DNA of 64,000 bases from positions 310,001 through 374,000 of the forward strand of contig NZ_LWKZ01000026.1 of assembly GCF_001905005.1 (NCBI RefSeq), given 5' to 3'. This document shows positions 31,276 through 39,687 of the stretch, one piece after another. Below the pieces are notes generated by a model. It saw only the letters and a list, made by a program, of their open reading frames with translations. It had not been told where the DNA came from and made no database searches. The first letter of the stretch is position 1. Each line of letters starts with the position of its first letter. The stretch is from Streptomyces sp. CB02923 (lineage in GTDB: Bacteria; Actinomycetota; Actinomycetes; Streptomycetales; Streptomycetaceae). Both the position numbers and the translations under genes were made by a program.

Positions 31276-34116
31276 ATGGCGGGCGAGGACACCGGCGACC
31301 GGGAGGAGGCGCTCACAAAACTGCGGGAGCTGCTGGCCGATGAACTGGCCAATGCCCGTCTGGCCAAAGCTCAGCTCGCGATCCGAGCGAGTTTGGGGCG
31401 TACTACGGTCTCCGAGGCATACCAGGTGGGCGGGCCGGTGCCGTCGGCGGTCACCGTGGCGGCGCTGGCGCGTGCTCTCAAGCTCCCGAACCAAAAGCGG
31501 GACTTGCTGCTGGCGCTGCGGCGCCGTGCTGCCGGCGAAGGCGGTGACGGTCCGATCGTGCGTGGCGGGCCGGGAAGGCCGGTCGAGGAGTGGGATCCCC
31601 ACGACCTTGAAGTGCATCCCGCCGGCACCGAGCCCGGGGCCGGAGTACGGGCGACGCGCGCTTTGTCGGGGTATGCGCGACGCAGGCACGACGAGGTGCT
31701 CGGCGAGGTGGTGAGCACCGCAGTGGCCGGGCGTAGTGGGATGGTGGTGTTGGTCGGGTCATCGTCGACGGGGAAGACACGGGCGTGTTGGGAGGCGATA
31801 CAAGCGCTGGCCGGGACGGGGTGGCGGCTGTGGCATCCCTTCGAACCGACCCGCGCGGACGCCGCACTCGCGCATCTGGAGAAGGTCGGGCCTCGGACGG
31901 TGGTGTGGCTGAACGAAGCTCAGCACTACCTCGGCGACCCCAACACCGGCGAGCGTGTCGCCGCCGCCCTGCACTCGTTGCTGACTGCCCCGGAGCGGGC
32001 GCCGGTGGTGGTGTTTGGGACACTATGGCCGGAGTACGTCGAGAAGTACACCGCCTTGCCGCCGCCCGGTGCGCCGGACACCCATAGCCGGCTCCGGGAA
32101 TTGCTGAGCGGGCGGACCGTGATCGTCCCGGAAGCGTTCGACGAGGCAGCCCTGGATACCGCACGGGACCTCGCTGCCGCTGGTGACGAGCTGCTGAGGG
32201 ACGCGCTCGGCCGCGTAGAAGGGCACGGTCGGCTCGCGCAGGATCTCGCCGGTGGCCCAGAGCTCCTGCGGCGGTATCAGCAAGGCACGCCCTCGGCACG
32301 AGCCCTGTTGGAAGCGGCTATGGACGCCCGCCGGCTCGGCGTCGGCCTCCACCTCCCCCAAGCCTTCCTCATCGACGCCGCCGAGGACTACTTCACCGAC
32401 CACGACTACAACTACCGCAGCCCCGACTGGGCCGAAGCCGCCTTCGCCGCCCTCGCCGAACCCGTCCACGGCAAACAAGCACCCCTCACCCAAACTGCCA
32501 CTCGACCCGCACGGCGCCCTCCGGGCGGGCCGGTACCCGCCGAAGTGGCGGCGTCGGTGGGTAGGGGCACAGTGTTCCGGCTGGCGGACTACCTCGAACA
32601 ACACGGCCGCGCGGAACGCTGGTACCTGTGTCCCCCGGCATCGTTCTGGCACGCGGCCCATACCCACCTCACCCACGCCGAAGACCTCACCAACCTCTCC
32701 CTCGCCGCGCAACAACGGTGGCGTCGGCAATGGGCCCACCATCTCCGCCAGAGAGCCCTCGCAACCGACACCTCCAACAGCGGACCCCGCCTGATCCGCA
32801 TGGCGGAGGTGTGGGAGGAGAGCGGGGACAGGGAGATCGCCGAGGCCCTCGCCCGCGAAGCCGCCGCGGATGGAAGCCCGTACTACCTGACCTCCTTGGC
32901 GAAGGCACGGGCGAAGGCCGGGGATCGCAAGGGCGCCGAAGCCCTCCTCCTCGAAGCCTCCGCAGCCGGGGACTTCGACTCCCTGACATTCTTGCTGGAT
33001 CTGTGGGAGAAGGGTGAAGGCCCCGGCAGAGCCGAGACCTTCCTCCGCGAGGTGGCCGACGCAGGCAACGCCGACGCCCTGATTCACCTGGCTTCCCTTC
33101 GGGAAAGGGCCGGGGACCTCGAGGCCGCTGAGGCCTTCCTTCGCGAAGCCGCCGACGCCGGAAGAACCCACGCCCTGCTCCGCTTGTCGTACCTGCGGAT
33201 GGAGGTCGGAGACCACGAGGGAGCCGAAACCCTCGCCCACCAAGCAGCCGCTGCCGGCGACTCCATGGCACTGAGCCTCTTGGCCGAGCTGCGGGAAGCG
33301 GCCGGGGACCGTGAGGGAGCCGAAGCCCTCGCCCGCGAAGCAGCCGCTGCCGGCGACTCAACGGCTGCGTCTCGGGTTGTGGAGCGGCGAGAGAACGCAG
33401 GCGCCCACGAAGAAGCCGAAACCCTCGCCCTCAGAACAGCCAACGCGGGTAGCCCAGAAGCCCTAGACCTCCTGCTGGAACTGCGGGAAGAGGCTGGAAA
33501 CCGCGAGGGAGCCGAAACCCTCGCCTTCAGAGCAGCTGGCGCCGGGCATGCTTGGGCCCTGCACCTCCTTGCGGAGATCCGGCATTCTGAGGGGGACCAC
33601 AAGGGAGCCGAACTCCTCGCACGCGAAGCCGCCGATGCCAACGACCCCTTCGCCTTGGCCATGCTGGCCCAGATACGGGAGGACACGGGCGATTACGAAG
33701 AAGCCGAAACGCTCGCCTTCAGAGCGGCTGGCGCCGGAAACGTCTTCGCGCTGCCTCGCCTGGGGCTGCAGCGGGAGCGATCTGGCAACCATGAGGGCGC
33801 AGATGCCTTCGCTCGTAAAGTGTCCGACGCCGGGTACACCATGCTCTTGGCCAGCCTGGCCCAGATGCGAGCACAGGCTGGGGACCGCGAAAGCGCCGAA
33901 ATCCTCGCCCACGAGGCGGCCAGCGCCAGAGACCCAGACGCTCTGGTCCTTCTTGGGGAACTATGCGAGGAAGCGGGTAACCACGAGCGAGCTGAGGTCC
34001 TCTTCCGAGCAGCCGCAAACACGGGGGAAGCCAAGTCGCTCAGAGCCTTCGCACGGTGGCCGCACGGCCTGGAACCGGACGGTTCACCGACGCCGCCCTG
34101 GTTTAGGGATCTCTGA
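31276..34116 (+). CDS. HTH / P-loop NTPase protein with thirteen 32-residue repeats
   Basis: 946 residues in three parts. Residues 1-80 look like an XRE-type HTH (LRELLADELANARLAKAQL, RTTVSEAY, ALARALKLPNQKR). Next comes an NTPase with Walker A GSSSTGKT at about 160 and a Walker-B-like strand RTVVWLNEAQ at about 211. From residue 517 (nt 32824) to 932 there are thirteen helical TPR/Sel1-like repeats, each exactly 32 residues, with consensus GDxEGAExLAREAAAAGDxxALxxLAELREEA. The layout is that of STAND-type signalling NTPases, in which repeats sense a ligand and the NTPase oligomerises; several such proteins are antiphage sensors. No effector domain other than the HTH is visible, so a regulatory role is equally possible. 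Confidence 0.8.
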   Translation: MAGEDTGDREEALTKLRELLADELANARLAKAQLAIRASLGRTTVSEAYQVGGPVPSAVTVAALARALKLPNQKRDLLLALRRRAAGEGGDGPIVRGGPGRPVEEWDPHDLEVHPAGTEPGAGVRATRALSGYARRRHDEVLGEVVSTAVAGRSGMVVLVGSSSTGKTRACWEAIQALAGTGWRLWHPFEPTRADAALAHLEKVGPRTVVWLNEAQHYLGDPNTGERVAAALHSLLTAPERAPVVVFGTLWPEYVEKYTALPPPGAPDTHSRLRELLSGRTVIVPEAFDEAALDTARDLAAAGDELLRDALGRVEGHGRLAQDLAGGPELLRRYQQGTPSARALLEAAMDARRLGVGLHLPQAFLIDAAEDYFTDHDYNYRSPDWAEAAFAALAEPVHGKQAPLTQTATRPARRPPGGPVPAEVAASVGRGTVFRLADYLEQHGRAERWYLCPPASFWHAAHTHLTHAEDLTNLSLAAQQRWRRQWAHHLRQRALATDTSNSGPRLIRMAEVWEESGDREIAEALAREAAADGSPYYLTSLAKARAKAGDRKGAEALLLEASAAGDFDSLTFLLDLWEKGEGPGRAETFLREVADAGNADALIHLASLRERAGDLEAAEAFLREAADAGRTHALLRLSYLRMEVGDHEGAETLAHQAAAAGDSMALSLLAELREAAGDREGAEALAREAAAAGDSTAASRVVERRENAGAHEEAETLALRTANAGSPEALDLLLELREEAGNREGAETLAFRAAGAGHAWALHLLAEIRHSEGDHKGAELLAREAADANDPFALAMLAQIREDTGDYEEAETLAFRAAGAGNVFALPRLGLQRERSGNHEGADAFARKVSDAGYTMLLASLAQMRAQAGDRESAEILAHEAASARDPDALVLLGELCEEAGNHERAEVLFRAAANTGEAKSLRAFARWPHGLEPDGSPTPPWFRDL

Positions 34117-35007
34117 GCCGGGCCTCCCGGCCGACGGTGACGGCCCAGGAGACCTCGCCGTCCCGGTCGTCGGTCCCTGGAGAGGCCAGTCCCGAGCGAC
34201 TAGGACAACCCACTGCAGCCGCAGCATGACGCGAACCAGCGCCAGCACACCAAGATCCGGACCATTTCCGGACCAGCCCACGCCAAGCGTCCCTGCCAAC
34301 TCCCGTTTCCGCTGATCAGTATGGGGGCGACTGCTGTACCACCAGCAGACGAAGAATCTGCAAGTAGGTTTGCCCTCTTTCGCCCGGCCCAGCCACGTCA
34401 CTCAGCGTACTCACCAGAAGCCTCCGGAAGGACTACCCACCCGCGCTTCCGTCCCTCACGGCTAATACCCGCCTGGAGAGAATCTGGGGAGTATGGAGGT
34501 CGCTGGGGAGCGGCTGGGGAGAATCGGCCACATAACGCGGCTCGACCCTGAAAGACACTGAAAGCCCCATTGACGCAGGTCAGAGACGCGCATCACCACA
34601 TACTTGCAGGTCAGTCCGGTGCAGTAGACGACTTCATGACGTACGTACCGAGATCGTCTGCCTTGACGATCCCCGGAAGCGCCCCTCATTCATGCAGAGC
34701 CCACGGCATTGCGGTTCCGCAGCCGAGCGTGCGCCTGCCTACCGACGCGTGAAGGTCGGCAAGCGGGTGCAAGGAACTCGTGAGCGGTCGGCAGTCAATT
34801 CCATCGGATCGCGACTGAGGGAGTCATCCAGGGAGCCGCTTTCGCCCCGCTGACGTCCCCAGACCTAGCTCGAGCCCCCTCGCGACCGACACGGAGCGTA
34901 ACCAGTTTTCATCTGACACCCCATCAGGAAAACCAGCATTGAGTCAGCATCAGTACGACCAAGAGTGACCAGAGATGATCGAACTTGCACGCCCGCCCCG
35001 ACCCACA
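34117..35007. other. Long non-coding stretch with GCAGGTCA words
   Basis: About 890 bases without a convincing gene. It contains several TGGGGAG words at 34478-34522 and the word GCAGGTCA at 34575-34582 and 34606-34613. GCAGGTCA recurs in the inverted repeat at 35008. This could be the worn end of a mobile element or a regulator-binding region; I cannot decide. Confidence 0.4.
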
Positions 35008-35043
35008 CCCCCTGTGACCTGCAAAAATGCAGGTCACAGGGGG
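35008..35043. terminator. Perfect 16-bp inverted repeat, probable terminator
   Basis: The arms CCCCCTGTGACCTGCA (35008-35023) and its exact complement (35028-35043) enclose four A residues. There is no U-tract on either strand, as is common for Streptomyces terminators. It could end transcription from either side, or serve as a protein-binding or recombination site. Confidence 0.6.
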
Positions 35044-35193
35044 GATGATCGACATCACGCACACCTGAGTCGGACGATCCCCCGCGTCGCCCGACTCAGG
35101 CAGCTCGGCCGGAGTCCTGGCCGCGTCGGGGCGGACATCCGGAGACCTGCTGAGTATATTGGCTCTCAGCCAGTCAACGCAGGAGTTAACAGC

Positions 35194-35928
35194 ATGTCCC
35201 CCCGCAGCCCCTCGGTCAATGAAGAGTTGCGGCGGCGTTCCCGGGAGCGCTTGTTGCAGGCGACCGTCGAGCTGGTGGACGAGCGCGGGTACGAGGCGAC
35301 GACGCTCGGGGACATCGCCTGCCGTGCCGGGTCGGCGCGTGGGCTGATCTCGTACTACTTCCCCGGGAAGCGGCAGCTGCTCCAGTCGGCCGTGCACCGG
35401 CTGATGCACCACTCCTTGCAGGCGGCGCTCGAACGGGAGCCGGTGCCGGCGGGTGCGGACGCGGGCCGGGAGCGGCTGGCGCGGGCGATCGACGCGATTC
35501 TGGGGCTGGCGCAGGAACGTCCGCTGCTGATGCGTACGCACATGGCCGGAATCCTGACGGCGGAAGGTTTCATCCAGTGTCCTGAGCAGCAGCGACTGGC
35601 GTTCTTGCTGCGTGACACGGTGGAGCGGTACGGCACCGAGGACGCGGATACGGACTACCGGCTGTTGCGGGCGTTGCTGATGGGATCGGTGGTGGCGGTC
35701 CTGCTGCCGGGGGCGCCGATGCCTGCCGCGCGGCTGCGGGCCGAACTGTTCCAGCGGTACGGGCTGGACTGGGGGCTGGGCACTCCGCCCAGCGAAGGGC
35801 CGGAGCCTCCGCTGGAGGGCCCGCCTCCGCTGCTGGATCCGTCGCCGGTGCAGGAGCCCTCGGCGCAGGAGCCGCCGGTGCACGAGCCTCCGGTGCTGGG
35901 GCGGGAAGGCGCTGCGGCGGAGGGGTAG
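35194..35928 (+). CDS. TetR-family transcriptional regulator
   Basis: 244 residues. The HTH is clear near the N terminus: SRERLLQATVELVDERGYEA, TTLGDIACRAGSARGLISYY, then FPGKRQLL. The ligand-binding domain follows. The last 40 residues are a Pro/Glu-rich tail (PEPPLEG, VQEPSAQEPPVHEPPVL) of no obvious function. ATG 35194 is preceded by AGGAG at 35181, which decides the start; the frame itself is open further upstream through the inverted repeat. It lies 194 bases ahead of the ferredoxin reductase on the same strand and may control it. Ligand unknown. Confidence 0.9.
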   Translation: MSPRSPSVNEELRRRSRERLLQATVELVDERGYEATTLGDIACRAGSARGLISYYFPGKRQLLQSAVHRLMHHSLQAALEREPVPAGADAGRERLARAIDAILGLAQERPLLMRTHMAGILTAEGFIQCPEQQRLAFLLRDTVERYGTEDADTDYRLLRALLMGSVVAVLLPGAPMPAARLRAELFQRYGLDWGLGTPPSEGPEPPLEGPPPLLDPSPVQEPSAQEPPVHEPPVLGREGAAAEG

Positions 35929-36122
35929 GGGCAGAGGGGTAGGGCAGAAAGCAGGCGCAGGGGCGCGGTGAAATTCGCCCGTGTGGGTGAATGCCGGTTC
36001 GTGCGCGACGTTCACCCTTGTCGGCCCGCCGGGGCCGTTCCGTCGGACAACCGCAGCAGCGCACCTCCCGCGCGCCCCACAGCAGTGCGATTCTGGTAGG
36101 ACTCCGCGGAAAGGGGCCTTCC

Positions 36123-37505
36123 GTGCTTCGTGTCGCAGTGATCGGTTCGGGACCCAGTGGCGTCTATACCGCTCAGGCGCTGGTCGGGCAGGAAGCCGTA
36201 CCGGATGTCGAGGTGTATGTGCTCGACCGGTTGCCGTGCCCGTACGGGCTGGTCCGCTACGGCGTCGCGCCCGACCACGAGAAGATCAAGTCGCTGCAGC
36301 ACAACCTCCGTACGGTGCTGGAGCACCCGCGCGTGCACTTCCTCGGCAACGTCGACGTGGGGGCCGGTGGCCTCGGTCCGCGGGAGCTGCGGCGCATGTT
36401 CCACGCGGTGGTGTACTGCGTGGGGGCCGCCACCGACCGCCACCTGGGCATCCCCGGCGAAGAACTGCCCGGCAGCCACTCCGCCACCGACTTCGTCTCC
36501 TGGTACAGCGCGCATCCGGACGCGGCGGACGGCCGCTTTCCGCTGGCCGCGCGGTCGGCGGTGGTGATCGGCGTGGGCAATGTCGCGGTGGACGTGGCGC
36601 GGGTCCTCGCCCGCGGGGCGGACGAGCTGGCGAGCACGGACGTACCGCAGGCGGCGCTTGGCGCGCTCGCGGAGAGCCGGGTGGAGGACGTGTGGCTGGT
36701 GGGGCGGCGGGGGCCGTCACAGGCGAAGTTCACCACCAAAGAGCTGCGCGAGCTGGGTGCGCTGCCTGGCGCCGACGTGGCCGTACGGCCTGAGGAGCTG
36801 GCGCTGGATCCGGCGTACGGCGATCCCGCGGGGCTGCCTGCGGTGAACCGGCGCAATGTGCAGGTACTTCGCGGCTGGGCCGAGGGCGGTGAGGGGGGTG
36901 AGGGGGAAGGAGACGGCGGCGCGCGTCGTGGGCGGCGGCGGATTCACCTGCGGTTCTTCCTCCGGCCGGTCGAGGTGGTCGGTGACGCGAAGTCGGGGGT
37001 GCGCGGGGTGCGGTTCGAGCGGACGGTGCCGGACGGGCTGGGCGGGGCCACGGGCACCGGGCGGTACGAGGAGATTCCGGCGCAGTTGGTTCTGCGTTCG
37101 GTCGGCTACAAGGGGACGCCGCAGCCGGGCCTGCCGTTCGACGCGGCGACCGGGACAGTGCCGCACGTGGAGGGGCGGGTACTGCGGGAGGGTGTGCCCT
37201 GTCCCGGCGAGTACGTGGCGGGGTGGATCAAGCGGGGGCCGACCGGGGTGATCGGCACGAACCGGCCGTGTGCGAAGCAGACCGCGGCCGCGTTGCTGGC
37301 GGACGCGGGCGCGCTGGCGCGCGAGCCGGTGCCGGACGACCCGGTGGAGGCGCTGCGGCGGGCCGGGCAGCGGCCGGTCCGCTGGCAGGGCTGGCTGGGC
37401 ATCGAGGCGGCGGAGGCCGCGCTCGGCCGGGGGCTGGGGCGGACGACCGTGAAGATCGCCGACTGGCCGGAGCTACTGGCGGCGGCCGGGGAGGGGGACC
37501 GCTGA
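36123..37505 (+). CDS. Ferredoxin-NADP+ reductase, FprA/adrenodoxin-reductase type
   Basis: 460 residues. The FAD motif VAVIGSGPSGVY opens the protein. LPCPYGLVRYGVAPDH and SLQHNL are typical of this family. GVGNVAVDVAR is the NADPH site, and AGWIKRGPTGVIGTN near the C terminus is the FprA signature. It moves electrons from NADPH to ferredoxin for cytochromes P450 and is soluble. Start GTG 36123 is chosen because GGAAAGGGG lies just upstream and the FAD motif follows at once. A low-complexity insertion of Gly, Glu and Arg (GEGGEGEGDGGARRGRRR) sits at about residues 255-275. It is a candidate partner for the two P450s in the window, though no ferredoxin gene is visible. Confidence 0.93.
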   Translation: MLRVAVIGSGPSGVYTAQALVGQEAVPDVEVYVLDRLPCPYGLVRYGVAPDHEKIKSLQHNLRTVLEHPRVHFLGNVDVGAGGLGPRELRRMFHAVVYCVGAATDRHLGIPGEELPGSHSATDFVSWYSAHPDAADGRFPLAARSAVVIGVGNVAVDVARVLARGADELASTDVPQAALGALAESRVEDVWLVGRRGPSQAKFTTKELRELGALPGADVAVRPEELALDPAYGDPAGLPAVNRRNVQVLRGWAEGGEGGEGEGDGGARRGRRRIHLRFFLRPVEVVGDAKSGVRGVRFERTVPDGLGGATGTGRYEEIPAQLVLRSVGYKGTPQPGLPFDAATGTVPHVEGRVLREGVPCPGEYVAGWIKRGPTGVIGTNRPCAKQTAAALLADAGALAREPVPDDPVEALRRAGQRPVRWQGWLGIEAAEAALGRGLGRTTVKIADWPELLAAAGEGDR

Positions 37506-37591
37506 GGGATCGGGGCGGGGGGCGGGGGCTGCCGATAGGCGGGAGTCCGGGGCCCGTCCGCCCTGGGGTGTGGTGCGCCCGGGAGCGCGGT

Positions 37592-37963
37592 TCAGCCGTC
37601 GAGGCGTTCGTCCTGGAGGTCCGCCGCTTCCAGGACCCGTTCGATCAGGCCGGGGAACAGTGCGTCGAGGTCCGCGCGGCGCAGCACGTTCATCTTGGCC
37701 GTGCCGCGGTAGATCTGGCTGATGACGCCGTGTTCGCGCAGGACCCGGTAGTGGTGCGTGCAGGTGGACTTGCTGACGGGCAGCTCGATGACCGTACAGG
37801 ACAGTTCTCCCTGGGCGGCCGCGAGACGGCGTACGATCCGCAGCCGCATCGGGTCGGCGAGTGCGTGCAGTACGTCTTCGAGGCGGATCTCCGCAGGGTC
37901 CGGGTGGTCCAGGACGCGGGCACCGGGCCGGTCGGCTGATGTCGTCGTGGTGGTGGTCGTCAT
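37592..37963 (-). CDS. ArsR-family (winged-helix) repressor
   Basis: 123 residues with the helix-turn-helix LPVSKSTCTHHYRVLREHGV and the preceding HALADPMRLRIVRRLA, both typical of ArsR/SmtB proteins. The metal-binding ELCVCDL motif is missing, so it probably senses something other than arsenic or zinc. The product opens with a run of seven Thr. ATG 37963 has CAGGAG upstream. It is convergent with the reductase gene. Confidence 0.9.
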   Translation of the reverse strand: MTTTTTTTSADRPGARVLDHPDPAEIRLEDVLHALADPMRLRIVRRLAAAQGELSCTVIELPVSKSTCTHHYRVLREHGVISQIYRGTAKMNVLRRADLDALFPGLIERVLEAADLQDERLDG

Positions 37964-38018
37964 GGCGGCTCCTGGAAGTCGGCTCCGGGCGGTCGGTTCC
38001 AGCCGGGGATCATCATTG

Positions 38019-38034
38019 TACGAGGAACGTCGTA
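38019..38034. promoter_or_regulatory. Candidate ArsR operator over a promoter
   Basis: TACGA and TCGTA form an inverted repeat with a six-base spacer. On the minus strand its edge overlaps TACAAT, a good -10 box, 52 bases before the ArsR start. This suggests autorepression. Confidence 0.45.
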
Positions 38035-38197
38035 GTTTGACATCCCCGCAGGACGGAGCCGGTCCGCAGGACCACGGCCCGTCGCGCAGGACCACGGCCC
38101 GCCCTCGCCCCGGAGCCGGCGAGACCGACGCCACCTCGGCCACCGGGTCGCTGACATGCACTCAGCCCACCGGGGAACCCGCGACGACGGGGACGGA

Positions 38198-38237
38198 GTG
38201 GCGAAGTGGCGGAGTGGCGGAGTGGCGGAGTGGCGAA
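38198..38237. repeat. 8-bp tandem repeat, five copies
   Basis: GTGGCGGA or GTGGCGAA repeated five times in the spacer before the rhomboid-like gene. A 17-base direct repeat (CGCAGGACCACGGCCCG) lies earlier in the same spacer at about 38054-38102. The rest of the spacer 37964-38411 shows no gene. Confidence 0.85.
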
Positions 38238-38411
38238 TGAGTGAACCGGATCCGACCGGCGAGCCGTGGGAGTCGTGTCGGGAACGAGCGAGGTACGTGT
38301 GAGGTACAAGTGACGAGTGACGTACGCGTGAGGAACGACTGATCACGATCGCCGGACCGCGACCCGGTCGCCGGTTCGTGCCGGAGGCGCGATGAAGAAC
38401 TGGACCGGCCC

Positions 38412-39299
38412 GTGACCGGCGCATGGCGGCCCCTCCCGCGCCGGGAGCGCGACCTGCCGGGCCCGGAGCGGCGCCTCCCCCGACCCGAGCAGCGCTTCTC
38501 CCGCTCGGAGCAGCGCCTCCCCCGCTCCGAGCGATGCCTCCCCCACCCCGAGCGACATCCGCCGGGTCCGGGCCGCTCGGTCGGCGCTCCTCAGGAGTAC
38601 GTGCCCGGCCTGTCGACACGCACCGGGCAGGCTCTCCTGGCGCAGTGGCACCGTGTCGCCGGGCCGACGTGGGCCGCGCTGTGCCGTCGCCGCCTGGCCG
38701 CGGTACCGCTGACAGCGGTCTCCGTGGTCCTCGTGATCGCCTTCCACGCCCTCGCGCTGACGGACGCGGGCGAGCGGTTCGTCTGGTCGCTCGCCGGGGT
38801 GCGGGCCGACGTACCGCCCTGGCTGGTGCTGCTGCGGCTGCCGCTGTCGCTGTTCGCGCGGGCGCCGGGCCTCCCGTGGTGGGGTGCCCTCGCCCAGGTG
38901 ATCGTGATCTTCGGGGCGGCCGAGTGCGTCCTGGGGACGGTACGTACGGCGACGGTGTCCCTGACCGTCACGGCCGCGGCGACGTTCTTCGCCCGCTTCC
39001 TGCTCGCCCTCGGCCCCGGCCATCCGCTGGCGGTCCCACCGGCCGAGGCGACGCTGGCCGACACCGGTCCGTCCGCGGCCGTGGTCGGGCTGCTGATCTG
39101 TACCGGATGGGCCTGCCGGGTTCCCGTACTGGTCGTGGGGACGGCGCTGGCCTTCTCCTTGGAGTGCGTCCTGACCTCCACCCTCTCCAGCCGCGCCCAT
39201 CTGGGCGGCATCGCGGCCGCGCTGCTGTGCGCCGCGGTGGTCTGCCGGCCCCAGGTCCGTACCGCTCCCCTGTCCCCCGTGGCGTCTCCGGAGGGCTAG
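38412..39299 (+). CDS. Rhomboid-like membrane protein
   Basis: 295 residues with about five to six membrane segments after residue 90. Two spots recall rhomboid proteases: GPSAAVVG in place of GxSGAxxG, and SRAHLGGIAAAL with the histidine of the AHxGG motif. The serine remains but the following Gly is Ala, so activity is doubtful; many Streptomyces carry such rhomboid-like proteins. Residues 14-55 are six copies of a seven-residue unit (RLPRPEQ, RLPRSER and variants). GTG 38412 has no strong ribosome site, so the true start may be downstream of the repeats. Confidence 0.65.
   Translation: MTGAWRPLPRRERDLPGPERRLPRPEQRFSRSEQRLPRSERCLPHPERHPPGPGRSVGAPQEYVPGLSTRTGQALLAQWHRVAGPTWAALCRRRLAAVPLTAVSVVLVIAFHALALTDAGERFVWSLAGVRADVPPWLVLLRLPLSLFARAPGLPWWGALAQVIVIFGAAECVLGTVRTATVSLTVTAAATFFARFLLALGPGHPLAVPPAEATLADTGPSAAVVGLLICTGWACRVPVLVVGTALAFSLECVLTSTLSSRAHLGGIAAALLCAAVVCRPQVRTAPLSPVASPEG
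38451..38576. repeat. 21-bp coding tandem repeat, six copies
   Basis: Six consecutive imperfect 21-base units encode the seven-residue units at the start of the rhomboid-like protein. Confidence 0.85.
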
Positions 39300-39309
39300 A
39301 CTCGAACAT

Positions 39310-39639
39310 GTGAGCGAACTGCCCCCGGACCTGCCGCGCCTCCGCATCCTGGAGACGTGGCTGCGCCTGCAGCTCACCGCCGTCCGGGCCCGTATCCAGC
39401 ACCTCGAACAGCAGGAGCGCGACCGCCCCGTACCGGTCCGGCCGCCCCGGCCCGACTGGCTGCTGGAGACCGAACGACGCGGGGGCCGCGACGGGCGCCC
39501 CGTCCGCGTCCACGTCGGCGGGTGCGGCCAGGCCCGCGGCCGGGCCATCAGCCGTGGACAGGCGGTCGACGCCCTGGGGCAGGGCGTCGAGGCGTGCTAC
39601 GGCTGCCGTCCGGACACCGAACTGGGCATCCTCGGCTGA
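39310..39639 (+). CDS. DUF6233-type small protein
   Basis: 109 residues. The C-terminal half VHVGGCGQARG, AISRGQAVDAL and EACYGCRPDTELG matches the DUF6233 proteins of Streptomyces, which are of unknown function and frequent near accessory genes. A leucine/glutamine-rich helix precedes it. Start GTG 39310 lies ten bases after the previous stop with GGAGG at 39290, so the two genes are probably co-transcribed. Confidence 0.8.
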   Translation: MSELPPDLPRLRILETWLRLQLTAVRARIQHLEQQERDRPVPVRPPRPDWLLETERRGGRDGRPVRVHVGGCGQARGRAISRGQAVDALGQGVEACYGCRPDTELGILG

Positions 39640-39687
39640 GGAGCCGCGACAGCGCGATCCTCTGGCCGGTCGCGGTCACCGTCACAG

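Noticed and set aside
35008-35043. The inverted repeat as a phage attachment site
   Set aside because: No integrase gene or tRNA is visible next to it and no second copy was seen; a terminator or operator is the simpler reading.
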